From positions 48,531,346-48,595,345 of the forward strand of contig NC_087064.1 in assembly GCF_963678635.1 (NCBI RefSeq): a stretch of 64,000 nt of DNA, written 5' to 3'. Made by a program: the position numbers and the translations under genes. The stretch is from Symsagittifera roscoffensis. Its lineage: Eukaryota; Xenacoelomorpha; Acoela; Convolutidae. Under the pieces are notes generated by a model, which saw nothing but the letters and a program-made list of their open reading frames with translations, searched no databases and was not told the DNA's origin. The stretch's first letter is position 1. Each line of letters starts with the position of its first letter. Below are positions 46,703 through 56,700 of the stretch, one piece after another.

Positions 46703-47590
46703 TTCTAGAACAAAAAATCGTACTAATACATGTATACACCAAAATTTTGCTATATCGAGAAAGAGCCTGAAATAACAGTTCTAGAACTAAAAATCGTACT
46801 AACACATGTATAGGTTAAATTTTTGATATATCAACGAAGATCATAAAATAACACTTCTAGAACTAAAAATCGTACTAACACATGTATACACCAAAATTTT
46901 ACTATATTGACAAAGAGCCTGAAATAACAGTTCGTGAGCTAAAAATCGTACGAACACATGTATACACCAAAATTTTGCTATATTGGCAAAGACCATGAAA
47001 TAACAGTTCGAGAGCTAAAAATCGTACTAACACATGTATACGTCAAATTTTTGCTATATTGACAAAGATCATGGAATAACAGTTCTAGAGCTAAAAATCG
47101 TACTAACCCATGTATACACCAAAATTTTGCTATATTGACAAAGATCATGGAATAACAGTTCGAGAACTAAAAATGGTACTAACACATGTATACAATAAAA
47201 TTTTGATATATTGACAAAGATCATGAAATAACAGTTCGAGAACTAAAAATCGTAATAACACATGTATACACTAAAATTTTGATATATTGACATAGATCAT
47301 AAAATAACAGTTCGAGAACTAAAAATGGTACTAACACATGTATACGCTAAAATATTGCTTATTGACGAAGAGCCTGAAATAACAATTCTAGAGCTAAAAT
47401 CGTACTAACACATGTATACACCAATATTTTGCTATATCGACAAAGAGCCTGAATAAACGTTGTAGAACTAAAAATCTTACTAACACATATATACACCAAA
47501 ATTTTGCTATATTGACAAAGAGCCTGAAATATTGACAAAGGACCTGAAATAACAATCGTAGAACTAAATGTCGTACTTACGCATTGTAGA
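46703..47590. repeat. 76-bp subrepeat array, unit 3, with degenerate extension
   Basis: This has the same array as units 1 and 2. It then continues beyond the unit edge (47456-47590) with decayed copies, which suggests the original array extended further right before amplification. Confidence 0.85.
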
Positions 47591-48024
47591 TCAATTTCTA
47601 TAGCTATAATAAAATACAAAAGATTGTGTTTGTATGTGTAGCAAAACGCCTCCTGTCGTTTCAATCGGCCAATCGTATAAATTGGCATGTAGACTCATAT
47701 GGGTCTCCGGAATAACTAAAAATCGTACTTATACATATACTTACAAGAAAGAGCTAAAATGAAAAAAAATAATTAGTCTTATTATATTGAGAAATTGTGA
47801 AGCAGTCTCAGAATTGACAGTATGTAGCAGTAAAACAATCCGAAAAACAAATCCAAAAAACAAAAAAATACTTGCAAAGACATGACACAGATCTGAAAAA
47901 TGTACCAATGTTGGTATTCATGAACAAAACTTCAATCAGGTAAAGATATCAGTTAAGTATTCCACGAAATCAAGTTCAAATTCAACCTTCAAAAACCGGC
48001 AAGTAATAAAAAAGACATAAAACT
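47591..48024. other. Spacer between satellite and AlkB gene
   Basis: No gene was seen. One more degenerate subrepeat word (AACTAAAAATCGTACTTATA) is at about 47714. Confidence 0.4.
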
Positions 48025-48315
48025 TCAACGTTCAGCGTCAAACTGATTACGGAACGTCAAATTTAAACGGACGCCATTCCATTTCTCAAACGATCCATCG
48101 GGTGCAGTGGATCCTCTCAAGATGCTGTGCTTCCAGTCTTTCTGGCAAGCTCCGAGCATGGTAAAAACGCTACCATGTGGCAACAAAACAGAAACTTCAG
48201 AGCGCGTGGTCCCGTTTCTTTTCATTGCAAAGCGTCGGGTGGCTCCAAGGGATACGCTGGCAATGGTTGGATAATCAGGAATACCACGTTCGTTGTCAGC
48301 GTGAAATCCAACTCC
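48025..48315 (-). CDS. AlkB C-terminal exon
   Basis: The acceptor is ATTTTTAG. It encodes GVGFHADNE (the His-x-Asp ligands), IASVSLGATRRF, LPHGSVFTM, the distal ligand in KDWKHS and RLNLTFRNQ, then a stop. All catalytic residues of the AlkB fold are present. Confidence 0.85.
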   Translation of the reverse strand, partial: GVGFHADNERGIPDYPTIASVSLGATRRFAMKRNGTTRSEVSVLLPHGSVFTMLGACQKDWKHSILRGSTAPDGSFEKWNGVRLNLTFRNQFDAER

Positions 48316-49446
48316 CTAAAAATACTGATAGGCAAAGTACATTTTCTATGTTATCTAATTGTTATGACGGTATTTTGTGATATTACCTCTTCGAGGGAAC
48401 AATAAATGTTGATGAGGACACTGTTGAAGGAAACTTTGAGTTCTTTCTCCAACAAGGTCTTTAACAACAACAACTGTGGTGACCAAGAGTTGTTGGGCGG
48501 GTGGCGAACGCTTCCATATGAGTATGGAACCTCTGAAATCCACTTGACAGAGCGCCCGTTGACATGTGTCCAAGATTCCTGTTTGTATGATTTGTAAAGC
48601 TCTGCAAAGAGGGAATCAGCTATGCTCAAAACAGATTTATTGCAAACGTCAAGCGAAATTTGAGAGACGCCAAACACTGAAGATGAGCTGATAGTAAACG
48701 GCTGCAAAAATAAAATTATGACATTTAAGTGCTCAGTGGAATACAACAGAAAAAAAAATAGAATAGACAAAAAGTATTTACCACGGCAGATGTCAAAAGA
48801 GTTAAGGATATTCTCTCACAAATTAATTTCGCCAAATTCAGGCAGCCCATTTGCGACAAATGAACACCATCGGTAGATAAATGTGTGTAGCGCAATAGTC
48901 CAACGGGAATAAATGACCAATCTGAAGACTTGATGGCTGTATCCAACGCGCGGATTTCGCGGTAAAAGTCCTTGCGAACAATTGGACTAAAAATACAATG
49001 TAGTTTATTTTTTCTCTAAACTTCATTAAAAAAACAGCAAAACCGATACCTGATGAACAATGTACATTATTATGATTACTGAATTAGCCATTTTATGAAA
49101 ATGTTACCAAAGGAGCAGGACTTCAAAGCCAGCATCGCGAAGAGGAGAAGCAAGTGACATAATCAACATAGCAAGTGTGGCCTTTGCCAAGCTCGCGAGA
49201 GAAGCATCGGTATAGGCAATGCTTGGTTGTAACACAATATCTTGTTGGCGGGGACACATGTCGTTTGCACCAACAGCAAGAATAACGCGAGCTGGTTTCA
49301 AGGCTTTTATCTCTTCGACATGAGTGTCATTGATGGTACTGACTTTCAGTCCAGATTTCACTATAACCGACGTATCGGAAAGTTGATAAGGTTTTCGTTA
49401 AATCCTTTTAACATAGAATCGCCAAACAAAACAGTGGACGTCATTT
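48025..49446 (-). CDS. SGNH hydrolase + AlkB-type dioxygenase gene (4 exons)
   Basis: The minus-strand exons 49446-49108, 48986-48782, 48701-48387 and 48315-48025 have GT/AG introns, and the last three junctions fit in phase (2, 0, 0). The first two encode an SGNH/GDSL-type hydrolase: VLFGDSM (block I), VGANDM (Asn block) and STDGVHLS (catalytic Asp-x-x-His). The last two encode an AlkB-type 2-oxoglutarate/Fe(II) dioxygenase: FNSVLINIY, the HAD iron ligands, SVSLGATR, a distal His in KDWKHS, and RLNLTFR for oxoglutarate. One base appears lost near 49380, putting the GDS block out of frame with the rest. AlkB enzymes reverse N-alkylation of nucleic acids; SGNH enzymes cleave esters. The in-phase intron suggests one fused protein, but two adjacent genes are possible. 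Confidence 0.75.
48387..48701 (-). CDS. AlkB N-terminal exon
   Basis: The acceptor is TTTTTGCAG and the donor is GAGGAG-like (GAAGAG|GTAATA). The frame has YGSVRHPPN, then SFNSVLINIY. This matches the substrate-side region and the strand before HxD in ALKBH2/3-type proteins. The first half, without known motifs, links to the SGNH part. Confidence 0.75.
48782..48986 (-). CDS. SGNH hydrolase C-terminal exon
   Basis: The acceptor is ATTTTTAG and the donor is GCCGTG|GTAAAT. It carries the Asp-x-x-His block in STDGVHLSQMG. It joins in phase to the upstream exon across a Cys codon. Confidence 0.75.
49108..49446 (-). CDS. SGNH hydrolase N-terminal exon (1-bp frameshift)
   Basis: The acceptor TTTTTTTTCAG lies just before AAATG, and the donor is CCTTTG|GTAACA. 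FGDSMLKGF carries the nucleophile Ser; after a 1-base frame slip near 49380 comes LAVGANDMC. The ATG here could also be a translation start. Confidence 0.7.
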
Positions 49447-49707
49447 CTGAAAAAAAAATTATATCACCATCATTGTGTTATAGAAACCATTACAATAAAT
49501 TTGAACTACGGAAAAAAGTACATTGCAAAAATATATTTGTGAAAACCAATATAAATAATAACATCGCTCTGCTCAGACGTGGGCTATGATAACGAACATT
49601 CGCTCAGAAATAAATGCAACAATATTACAGTAATTAAAAATTTGTCAGCGTTTATAAAATAATCAGTCTTGTTAAAAAATAATAAAAAAGGGCGCTTAAC
49701 ACGCCAC

Positions 49708-49844
49708 CATGGTCAAATTCAGTAAGTCTACTGAGCCGATCTCTGATGCAAGCGCTTGACAACAAAAGCTGAAGAACAGAATTGAGATAGCAACTGTTGT
49801 CATCATTTGCAATGCCCGTGGGTCGAAATGGCTCCATTACATGA
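49708..49844 (-). CDS. Ubiquitin-specific protease Cys-box exon
   Basis: After an ATTTTCAG acceptor the exon encodes PTGIANDDNSCYLNSVLQ, which matches the Cys box of USP-type deubiquitinases (G-x-x-N-x-x-N-x-C-Y-x-N-S-x-L-Q). Only about 45 codons are seen, and no His box was found nearby, whereas USP domains normally span about 300 residues. A donor ATG|GTGGCG would join it in phase to the SGNH exon. The domain is truncated, or it is the start of a composite protein. Confidence 0.6.
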
Positions 49845-49846
49845 CT

Positions 49847-50199
49847 GAAAATAGAAGTAACATAAAATTTAACATTTTGCTTTACGTTATTGAGTCCACG
49901 CTCCAACAAATTCTTTTTTGAGAAATACAAAAGCAAATTTGAAAATTAATTACCGGACAGATATAACTATAGATAAATCTTTAAAATAAATAATTTAAAA
50001 TCATTTTTGATGTAGCTGCAACCCAAAAGCAAGTGGACAAATCTCGTTGGCAGCGTTCCCTGTAAATCGTTGTACGCTAATTGGTGATAAACAGATCTTT
50101 CTGAAAATATCCTAAACAGAACAAAAAATTGAAAATCATTGCTTTTAACTACATAGCTAAGAATTAAAACATCAAATTTCACAATCAAACAACAAAGAC
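49847..50199 (-). other. Region upstream of the USP-like exon
   Basis: A possible exon lies at about 50020-50110 on the minus strand, between TTTTCAG and TTTTGG|GTTGCA. Its peptide is not recognised, so it is not called. Confidence 0.3.
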
Positions 50200-51060
50200 G
50201 CTAACTAAATAAATAAATAAATGAACGAACAAACCAACAAATGAACGAACAAACCAAAAATAAATAAACATAAATAAATAAATGAATAAATAAATACATA
50301 CATGAATAATAAATAAAAGCAAAACTAAATGAAAGAAAATAATTAAATAAATATAGCAATAAATATCAACGAATAAACAAAACACACCTGATAAATAAAT
50401 AAACAATAAAAAAATAAATCAATACATAAATAAATAAATACATACATAAATAAATAAATAAATAAATAAATAAACGCAAAACTGAAATGTACAAATAATG
50501 AAATTAACATGAAAAAATATATATCTCATGAACAAATAACCAAACAAACAGACCCATAATATAAATAAATGAAAGTAAATGAATTAAATAAATACACATA
50601 CATAAATAATAAAAGCAAAACTAAATGAAAGAAAGAATAATTAAATAAATATAGAAATAAATATCAACAAATAAACAAAACACACCTGATTAAATAAGCA
50701 ATAAAAAAATAAATCAATATATAAATAAATAAATAAATACATAAATAAATACATAAATAAATAAATAAATAAATAAATAAAAGCAAAAGTGAAATGTACA
50801 AATAATTAAATAGACATGAAAAAATATATATGAACAAATAACCAAACAAACAGACCCATAATATAAATAAATAAAAATAAATAAATTAAATAAATACACA
50901 TGCAGAAATAATAAAAGCAAAACTAAATGAAAGAAAGAATAATTAAATAAATAAACAAAACACGTGATAAAAATAAACAAAAATAAATATGTACATACAT
51001 AAATTATAAATAAATTTAAGCAAACTAAACATAATTAAATAAATAGAAGAACAGATAATT
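50200..51060. repeat. AAAT-rich simple repeat with ~300-bp higher-order unit
   Basis: The stretch is dominated by AAAT tetranucleotides. A longer pattern (GAAAGAAxATAATTAAATAAA, then AACAAAACACACCTGAT) recurs at about 50331, 50629 and 50930. Open frames here encode only F/I/Y/L strings on the minus strand and are meaningless. Confidence 0.85.
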
Positions 51061-51654
51061 AAATAAAGATGAACAAATAAAGAAACAAACATACGCAATC
51101 ACGTGACATAGCGCGATATAGTCCAGCCCACATGATAATTGATAACTGTGGACGTTATTTGTCGACACTTGACAACAGACAACATTAAAAAAAAACCCCG
51201 TTACACGATACCATAACACCTTGACTAAAGTCTTCGGTGTAATCAAGGGGTAATTTTTTTATTCCTCTGGGAATCTTAAACTGAAATCCACCTTTCGAAA
51301 CTACTGAAAGTCGTTCATAATTTTTCGAGCCATGTACTTTTTCGAGATGGGAGACCGGAAATAGTCTACTTTTTAGCACATGAAGTTGAATTGAACTCAA
51401 AAAATGCATATATATCTAAGTTCATGTATTAATTGTTAATAAGTATGAATGCACTTCTACAGTTGTTAGAGCATTTTAAGGCTTCCTGAAAAAAAAATTT
51501 CATTAACACAAGTATAAGTTTTCACTGCGTTCATCGACTCTTAAAATTAAATTTTGAATAGACCGAGTAGTTAAACTTAAGTTGGCTAATAAAAGTCTCC
51601 GGCATAGAGTTGTGCCGCAATGGTTCTGACAGAGTAGTTAAAAGAATCAATAAC
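51061..51654. other. Spacer before copy R
   Basis: A 74-codon open frame on the minus strand (51185-51409) is not recognised. It might be an upstream exon of the minus-strand gene. Nothing else was seen. Confidence 0.3.
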
Positions 51655-52074
51655 TGGTAAAAATTGGAACCTGATCTAAACTACATTTTATGATTGGATA
51701 AATTAAATGTTTTACCAATGTAAAGTATTTAATATTAACCAATCATGATCCATCTAACTAACAACCCACTTATTTGTAAGTGCTGAAGTTACTTGTAATT
51801 TCAGCACCAGAGAGATTTGAATTTAACTTAGAAATTAGTTGGACTCTCCCGAGCACTTCAGCAGCCGCAATAAACCAGTATACCCTAGATCTATTGAGCC
51901 TAGCAGAGACTAGTTAAACAACCTGAGACTAGATAGTATAAGAGTAAGATTAGGATCGGTATTAGACTAAGAAGTTGCACGAATCTATCCGGCCGAAAAT
52001 AAGATAGCGTGACGAGCAGACGGTGTACCCTATCCGAAATTACTCTATGAGTTATACACCCCAGTCATAACTCA
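51655..52074 (+). repeat. 5' LTR of copy R
   Basis: The LTR is about 420 bp, from TGGTAAAA to CATAACTCA. It shares the CCAATCATGATCC stretch, the hairpin GTGCTGAAGTTAC/GTAATTTCAGCAC (with one G-T wobble) and the CTATCCGGCCG block with L and M. The first 60 bases are the least conserved part. Confidence 0.85.
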
Positions 52075-52076
52075 TC

Positions 52077-52094
52077 TGGTGCGACCATAAGTCT
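52077..52094 (+). promoter_or_regulatory. Primer binding site
   Basis: TGGTGCGACCATAAG starts 2 bases after the LTR, as expected for pairing with the CCA end of a tRNA. Copy M has TTGGTGCGATCAAAAGTC at the same place. I cannot name the tRNA. Confidence 0.65.
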
Positions 52095-52162
52095 CGAACA
52101 AGACCTTACTAGATTAGAATTAACCAAAATTAGATTAGAAATTAGACAAAAACATTTACAAA

Positions 52163-52396
52163 ATGTTATACGACAATAATTTAATTGAAATGTCTCTCCG
52201 ACTCAATAGATCAGAGCCAATATTCCGAACCATAATAGAACTACCCGGAATTGGAAGAAGACATCGAACCAAAGACGACATACGACAAAGTAGAAACTTG
52301 CCGTATAGTTATATGATAGTTCGGCAAAAGCCAGAACAAACTTTTATATTTCGAATACTACTTGCAATGAATTTAGATTTCCATTTGCAAACATAA
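52163..52396 (+). CDS. ORF0, conserved small ORF (77 aa)
   Basis: It starts 70 bases after the PBS. The start MLYDNNLIEMSLRLN matches the copy M ORF0 (MLDNIANLIYMSLRLN). Codons for SLRLN differ only at synonymous positions, which points to protein-level selection. The protein is basic in the middle (GRRHRTKDDIR). There is no known domain. It may supply the start codon of a spliced ORF3 mRNA, act as an upstream ORF, or be an accessory RNA-binding peptide. Confidence 0.6.
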   Translation: MLYDNNLIEMSLRLNRSEPIFRTIIELPGIGRRHRTKDDIRQSRNLPYSYMIVRQKPEQTFIFRILLAMNLDFHLQT

Positions 52397-53325
52397 AACC
52401 TTGAAGTAAATCTTCAAAATCATTTCAGGCGCTAAACAAAATTAATATTATACAATAACGATTGATAAAAAGATCTAAGATCGTTTTCCTAAAATTCTGC
52501 AGTATTATACAAAACATGTTTGAAAAATATTTATTGGAAAATAAAAATAAAAATTAGTAGCATGACAATAAATGGTTAGTAATCATAAATCATCCTGTTG
52601 TTCCAGCTTCATCACCTAAAACATAACAGCAATCATAAACCCACTAATATCATCAAAACACTAAATCTTTCCTTTACACAAATTTAAAACTTTATTAAAA
52701 CTTAAAGTCACTTAATTTAAAATCAGATCATCAAGGCTTATCCTTGGATCTTAAATCATTTTCTACTTAATTAAATTTTAAATTTGATCATCAAGGCTTA
52801 TCCTTGGATCAAACAGAACAACTTTGTTCTCCCCCACCCACTTAATTAGTGTCTAACGACCTCAAACGTCGATTCACTACCCAACCCTTTCTAAAGACCC
52901 AAGACTAATAGAAATTTTTAAACAAAACTAATCATTCAAATTAGGATAAACAGTGAAGAACTTCGGTTATTCATCCTTCACTTGACCCCTCCTCTTACCA
53001 GACCCAGGATAAATCTTAGACTTAGTAAGTTTAAAATAGTATCTAACGAACTACTCGCGTTCTAATTATACCTGAACCTTGTGGATCGATTTACTATTCT
53101 CCAACCCTTGAACACAATCACTACCCCTAAGTAAGATTAAGTAAGTTAACACCTTAGCTTATACTAGTCACGAGAAAGTAAAAATCATTCTTCGGAATCG
53201 ATATACTTTTCTCTCCAACCCTGAACAAATAGACCCAGGTTAAGCTAACCAAAAAATCGTAAGAACTAACAGTTTAGGAAAATAGAAATCATTTAACAAC
53301 TTTTGCATCCGTCATTCTAAACCTT
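52397..53325 (+). other. Structured leader between ORF0 and ORF1
   Basis: This is about 930 bp of non-coding DNA with repeated hairpins (52726-52815) and three copies of a CGATxTACT...TCCAACCCT motif (52870, 53090, 53205). Several of these occur in copy M too. It is a likely site of packaging or translation-control signals. Confidence 0.6.
52726..52812 (+). promoter_or_regulatory. Twin hairpins in the leader
   Basis: GATCATCAAGG, CTTAT, CCTTGGATC folds into a stem-loop and occurs twice 62 bases apart. Copy M keeps two diverged versions near 30125 and 30200. A cis-acting RNA signal is inferred. Confidence 0.55.
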
Positions 53326-53793
53326 ATGTCATTTAAAAACCTAGGAAATAAACAAACAATCATTTTACACAATTGTGAAATAGATAACAAAAAATACGAC
53401 CTTGTAATCACACCTCATACACAAACAGTTGGATACATTCGAACAAAACGACAAACACTAAAAAGAAAAATAATAACTAAACAAAGACAAATAACACGAA
53501 AAAGATTTTCAAAAAATCGAAACGCATTTTCAGAATCAGAAACCAACAGTTTAGACGAACTTTACAAACTAAAAGAATCAATAGATAAAAATTACCCACA
53601 ACACGATCAATTATATTTTTCTGACTCAGAAACAACTTCAAATTCATCACAAAGAGGAAAAAGAAGAATAAAAAAACAGTACAAACAAAAACCAGTACAT
53701 CTATACAATTGGAATCAACCAATTAGACACATTAATAATTACATATTAACAGTCATCGAACGAAAAAATGAGCTCAACGCACACCCCAGGTGA
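53326..53793 (+). CDS. ORF1, basic 155-aa protein
   Basis: It begins MSFKNLGNKQTI, conserved in copy M. A Lys/Arg-rich region follows (RTKRQTLKRKIITK, then GKRRIKKQYKQK), with Ser/Glu-rich acid patches between. It ends with a 26-base overlap with Gag-Pol, which is in the +1 frame relative to it. No known domain. The basic character suggests nucleic-acid binding. Either ORF1 is an accessory protein, or Gag-Pol is reached by reinitiation at the overlapping ATG. Confidence 0.7.
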   Translation: MSFKNLGNKQTIILHNCEIDNKKYDLVITPHTQTVGYIRTKRQTLKRKIITKQRQITRKRFSKNRNAFSESETNSLDELYKLKESIDKNYPQHDQLYFSDSETTSNSSQRGKRRIKKQYKQKPVHLYNWNQPIRHINNYILTVIERKNELNAHPR

Positions 53794-56700
53794 AGAAACT
53801 CCAGATGATGATGAAATCTTTCCCTTTATAGTAGATGCAGATACTGATAGAGGACAACACATATTTTGTCAAAATTTACTCGTAAATTTATTTGAACCCG
53901 GAATCAGTCCATGTAAAACAGAGTTCCCCGATGTAAAAATCAAAAGACAAATCATAGATCACTATCTAAAAGATATATGCAACATAACACAACAGTATGG
54001 AATCTACTCTATAGAATTCACTTCCCCAAACCATAATAATAGAACATATACTATTCAAACAGACGATCTTGATTTAGAATTTTCAAAAGTTTTTTCAGAA
54101 TATATAAAAAGCATCCAATACCATAACTCACAAAGAGCAAACTCCATTTTCACCAATGAAGTTTTCGCACTAATATATAGTTATATTTCGATATTAGAAA
54201 ATGAACTCCCATTAACAAATGTCTCACCGACAGAAACATCTAAACATTTAAGAGTACGACATGAAATCACACTACTCTCTAGTTATTTAAACATCATTAA
54301 AGAAAATTTCACGAAAGACGACGTTTCACAACATACCAAACACGATTTACAAAAAATTTTAGCATGGTTCATAATAGATTATTTTACACACAATATTGAT
54401 TTAATTGCACAAGCAAGAAAAAATTTTAGACCCCAAAATTCGAACGATGATACCGCTATCACAGAAGAATCAGATTATGTTTGGGACCCCGAATGGTCTC
54501 ATCCCGCATTTATAAACTTTCCACAATCAATCTCAAGTCAAGCAATAGGTACAATATCTTACATAAGAGATTATGTAAGAGTAATACCATTAACAATTGA
54601 TGCAACACCATTAAACTATAATACATTTTTACCCGATACACAAAATAATAGTTTAAACTCTACAGTCATACACAATGAAAACCTCAATGGAACTAGGAAT
54701 CTTACTCAACAAGATATCCAGACACCATCACACTTCATAAATGAAGAAATTGTACACACAACAACTACACAACAAAGTATTTCACCAATACGCCCAAATT
54801 TAACAACACCAAGAAATACAAATCCTTCACAAACACAGGTAACCTTACAATCAACCGTTAAACCTTCGGTTGCTCCAAAATATTCACATATGGATTACCA
54901 AACATACAGACCCATGACAATACCATCAAAAGCACGCAAAACATTCAATCGAAACAACTTTGCAGACCATAATTATAATTATACACATCCATCAAAAACA
55001 AATTATCAACCACGAAGAAATTTTAATCAATATACAAAACCTCGGAACTGGGATAACCCAACAGCCCAATATAATTCCAAAAATTTTCAACCAAATCCTC
55101 CACAGGATCGCAGTGAAAATTACCCATTTTTTCAACAAAATAAAAATAAAAAACAAACATCTTATCAAATGGATTATTTATTGTCAGATGATGATTTCTT
55201 ACAACCAGATATATTTGCACAAAATACTCAAGAATATCGTAGACAAGGAATACAGAAAACACGTACAAATCATAGAAATTTTTCTCCACAATCAATAGAT
55301 GCACAATATCAACAACCAATTCAACAACAAAATCCAATTAATATACAATCTTTTCAACCAATTCAACAACAAAATCCAATGACTACACACTCGTATCAAC
55401 CATCACAAATGCAAAATGAAATACCACTTCCATATTATCTCCAACAACATGAAATAACAAGAAACCAACTTTCAAATTTTTCCCAAATGCCAAATGCAGC
55501 AGAATCATTACAAATGACAATGATTCCATACCTTATGGGTGGATCATCAATAACATCAAATAAACCTTTAATGGTCTTCACAGGAACAGACCCTGAATAC
55601 TCTGTAGAAGATTATTTAAACGCAGTAACAGCAAATTTAATTTTAAATATAGGACCTGAACCAATTAATACGCCACTACATCAAAACTGGATACATCGAC
55701 GCACAGCGTTGATACAAACAACCTTAGATGGCGCAGCTCAAAAATGGTTTTCAGTACTACCTCAAGAAATAAAATCAAACTGGAAAAGATTTACACAAGA
55801 ATTCTCAAAAATGTTTGACTCAGAAAGAAACAAACAACAACAAAGAGTTTTATGTAATGAAATTCGCAGATTACCAAACGAAACCATCAAGCAAATAGCA
55901 GTAAGAATCGAAACACTAGTTCGAAAAGCATATTCACTAAATACACACGACTATAAAAACACTAAGATGACAGAAATCTTAATGATGACCTTAACACCAC
56001 AATTAAGGAAAATAGCAATAAAAAAGAGAGCATCACATCCTTCTTCAATTCGAGAACCCGATTTAGATTTTAGAAAACTAGTAGACAAACTAGAACAAGC
56101 AGAAATCACGATGAAACTAGAAGAAACGGAAAATCTGAAATTACAATACGTTAACAAAATTGAAACGACTCCCACTAATATTAATAATATACAAGAATCA
56201 GAAACAGATCTCGTTGAAAAAATCACTGAAATACTCAATATTTACGAAAAGAACCCGAACTTTAAAGGCAAACCATCTTTCAAAAAATGGTGTAATTATT
56301 GCCGACGATACGGACATAGTATTTCCGAATGTAGACAAAAACAGCAAGATAGTCAAAATAAACCTCAAAAATACAAAGAACCAAATAAATCATTTTATCA
56401 ATACATGAAAAAAGATCAAAATCTACCAAACAAAAATGTATACAGCAACAACAGTTCAGGAAAACCACTCCCGAACAATACAAGCTATACAAGAAATCAA
56501 TCTCCATATAACTCAAGTTATAGAGGAAGATCACCAGAACGAAGAAACACGTATAATTCATCACAAAATCACTACAATAGACCGAATAGTCGAAATAACT
56601 ACTCCAGATCAAATTCAAATACACAACGATTTGTTTCTAGATCTAATTCTCAATCAAGAAATAACTATTATCCAAACAACCAATCACGAAATTCATCATA

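Larger units (their letters stand above)
38071..47470. repeat. Three tandem 3.14-kb satellite units
   Basis: The units start at about 38071, 41208 and 44344 (periods 3137 and 3136) and the third ends near 47470. They are almost identical. I found only scattered differences: CAACTGGAAC against CAACTTGAAC, GCACCGTAG against GCACTGTAG, ATAACTTTA against ATAATTTTA, one A-run length, and a 3-base loss near 47358. Each holds, in order, a TIR element, a tRNA-like segment and an array of 76-bp subrepeats. Left of unit 1 (38015-38070) is a degenerate partial copy of the unit start. It is either a recent amplification or an assembly expansion. Confidence 0.95.

Noticed and set aside
48127-48597. Plus-strand frames of 63-92 codons
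   Set aside because: They are antisense to the AlkB exons.
50185-50980. Hydrophobic minus-strand frames resembling membrane proteins
   Set aside because: They are translations of AAAT simple repeats (strings of F, I, Y and L).
51185-51409. 74-codon minus-strand ORF as a gene
   Set aside because: No recognisable motif and no clear splice sites; mentioned only as a possible upstream exon.
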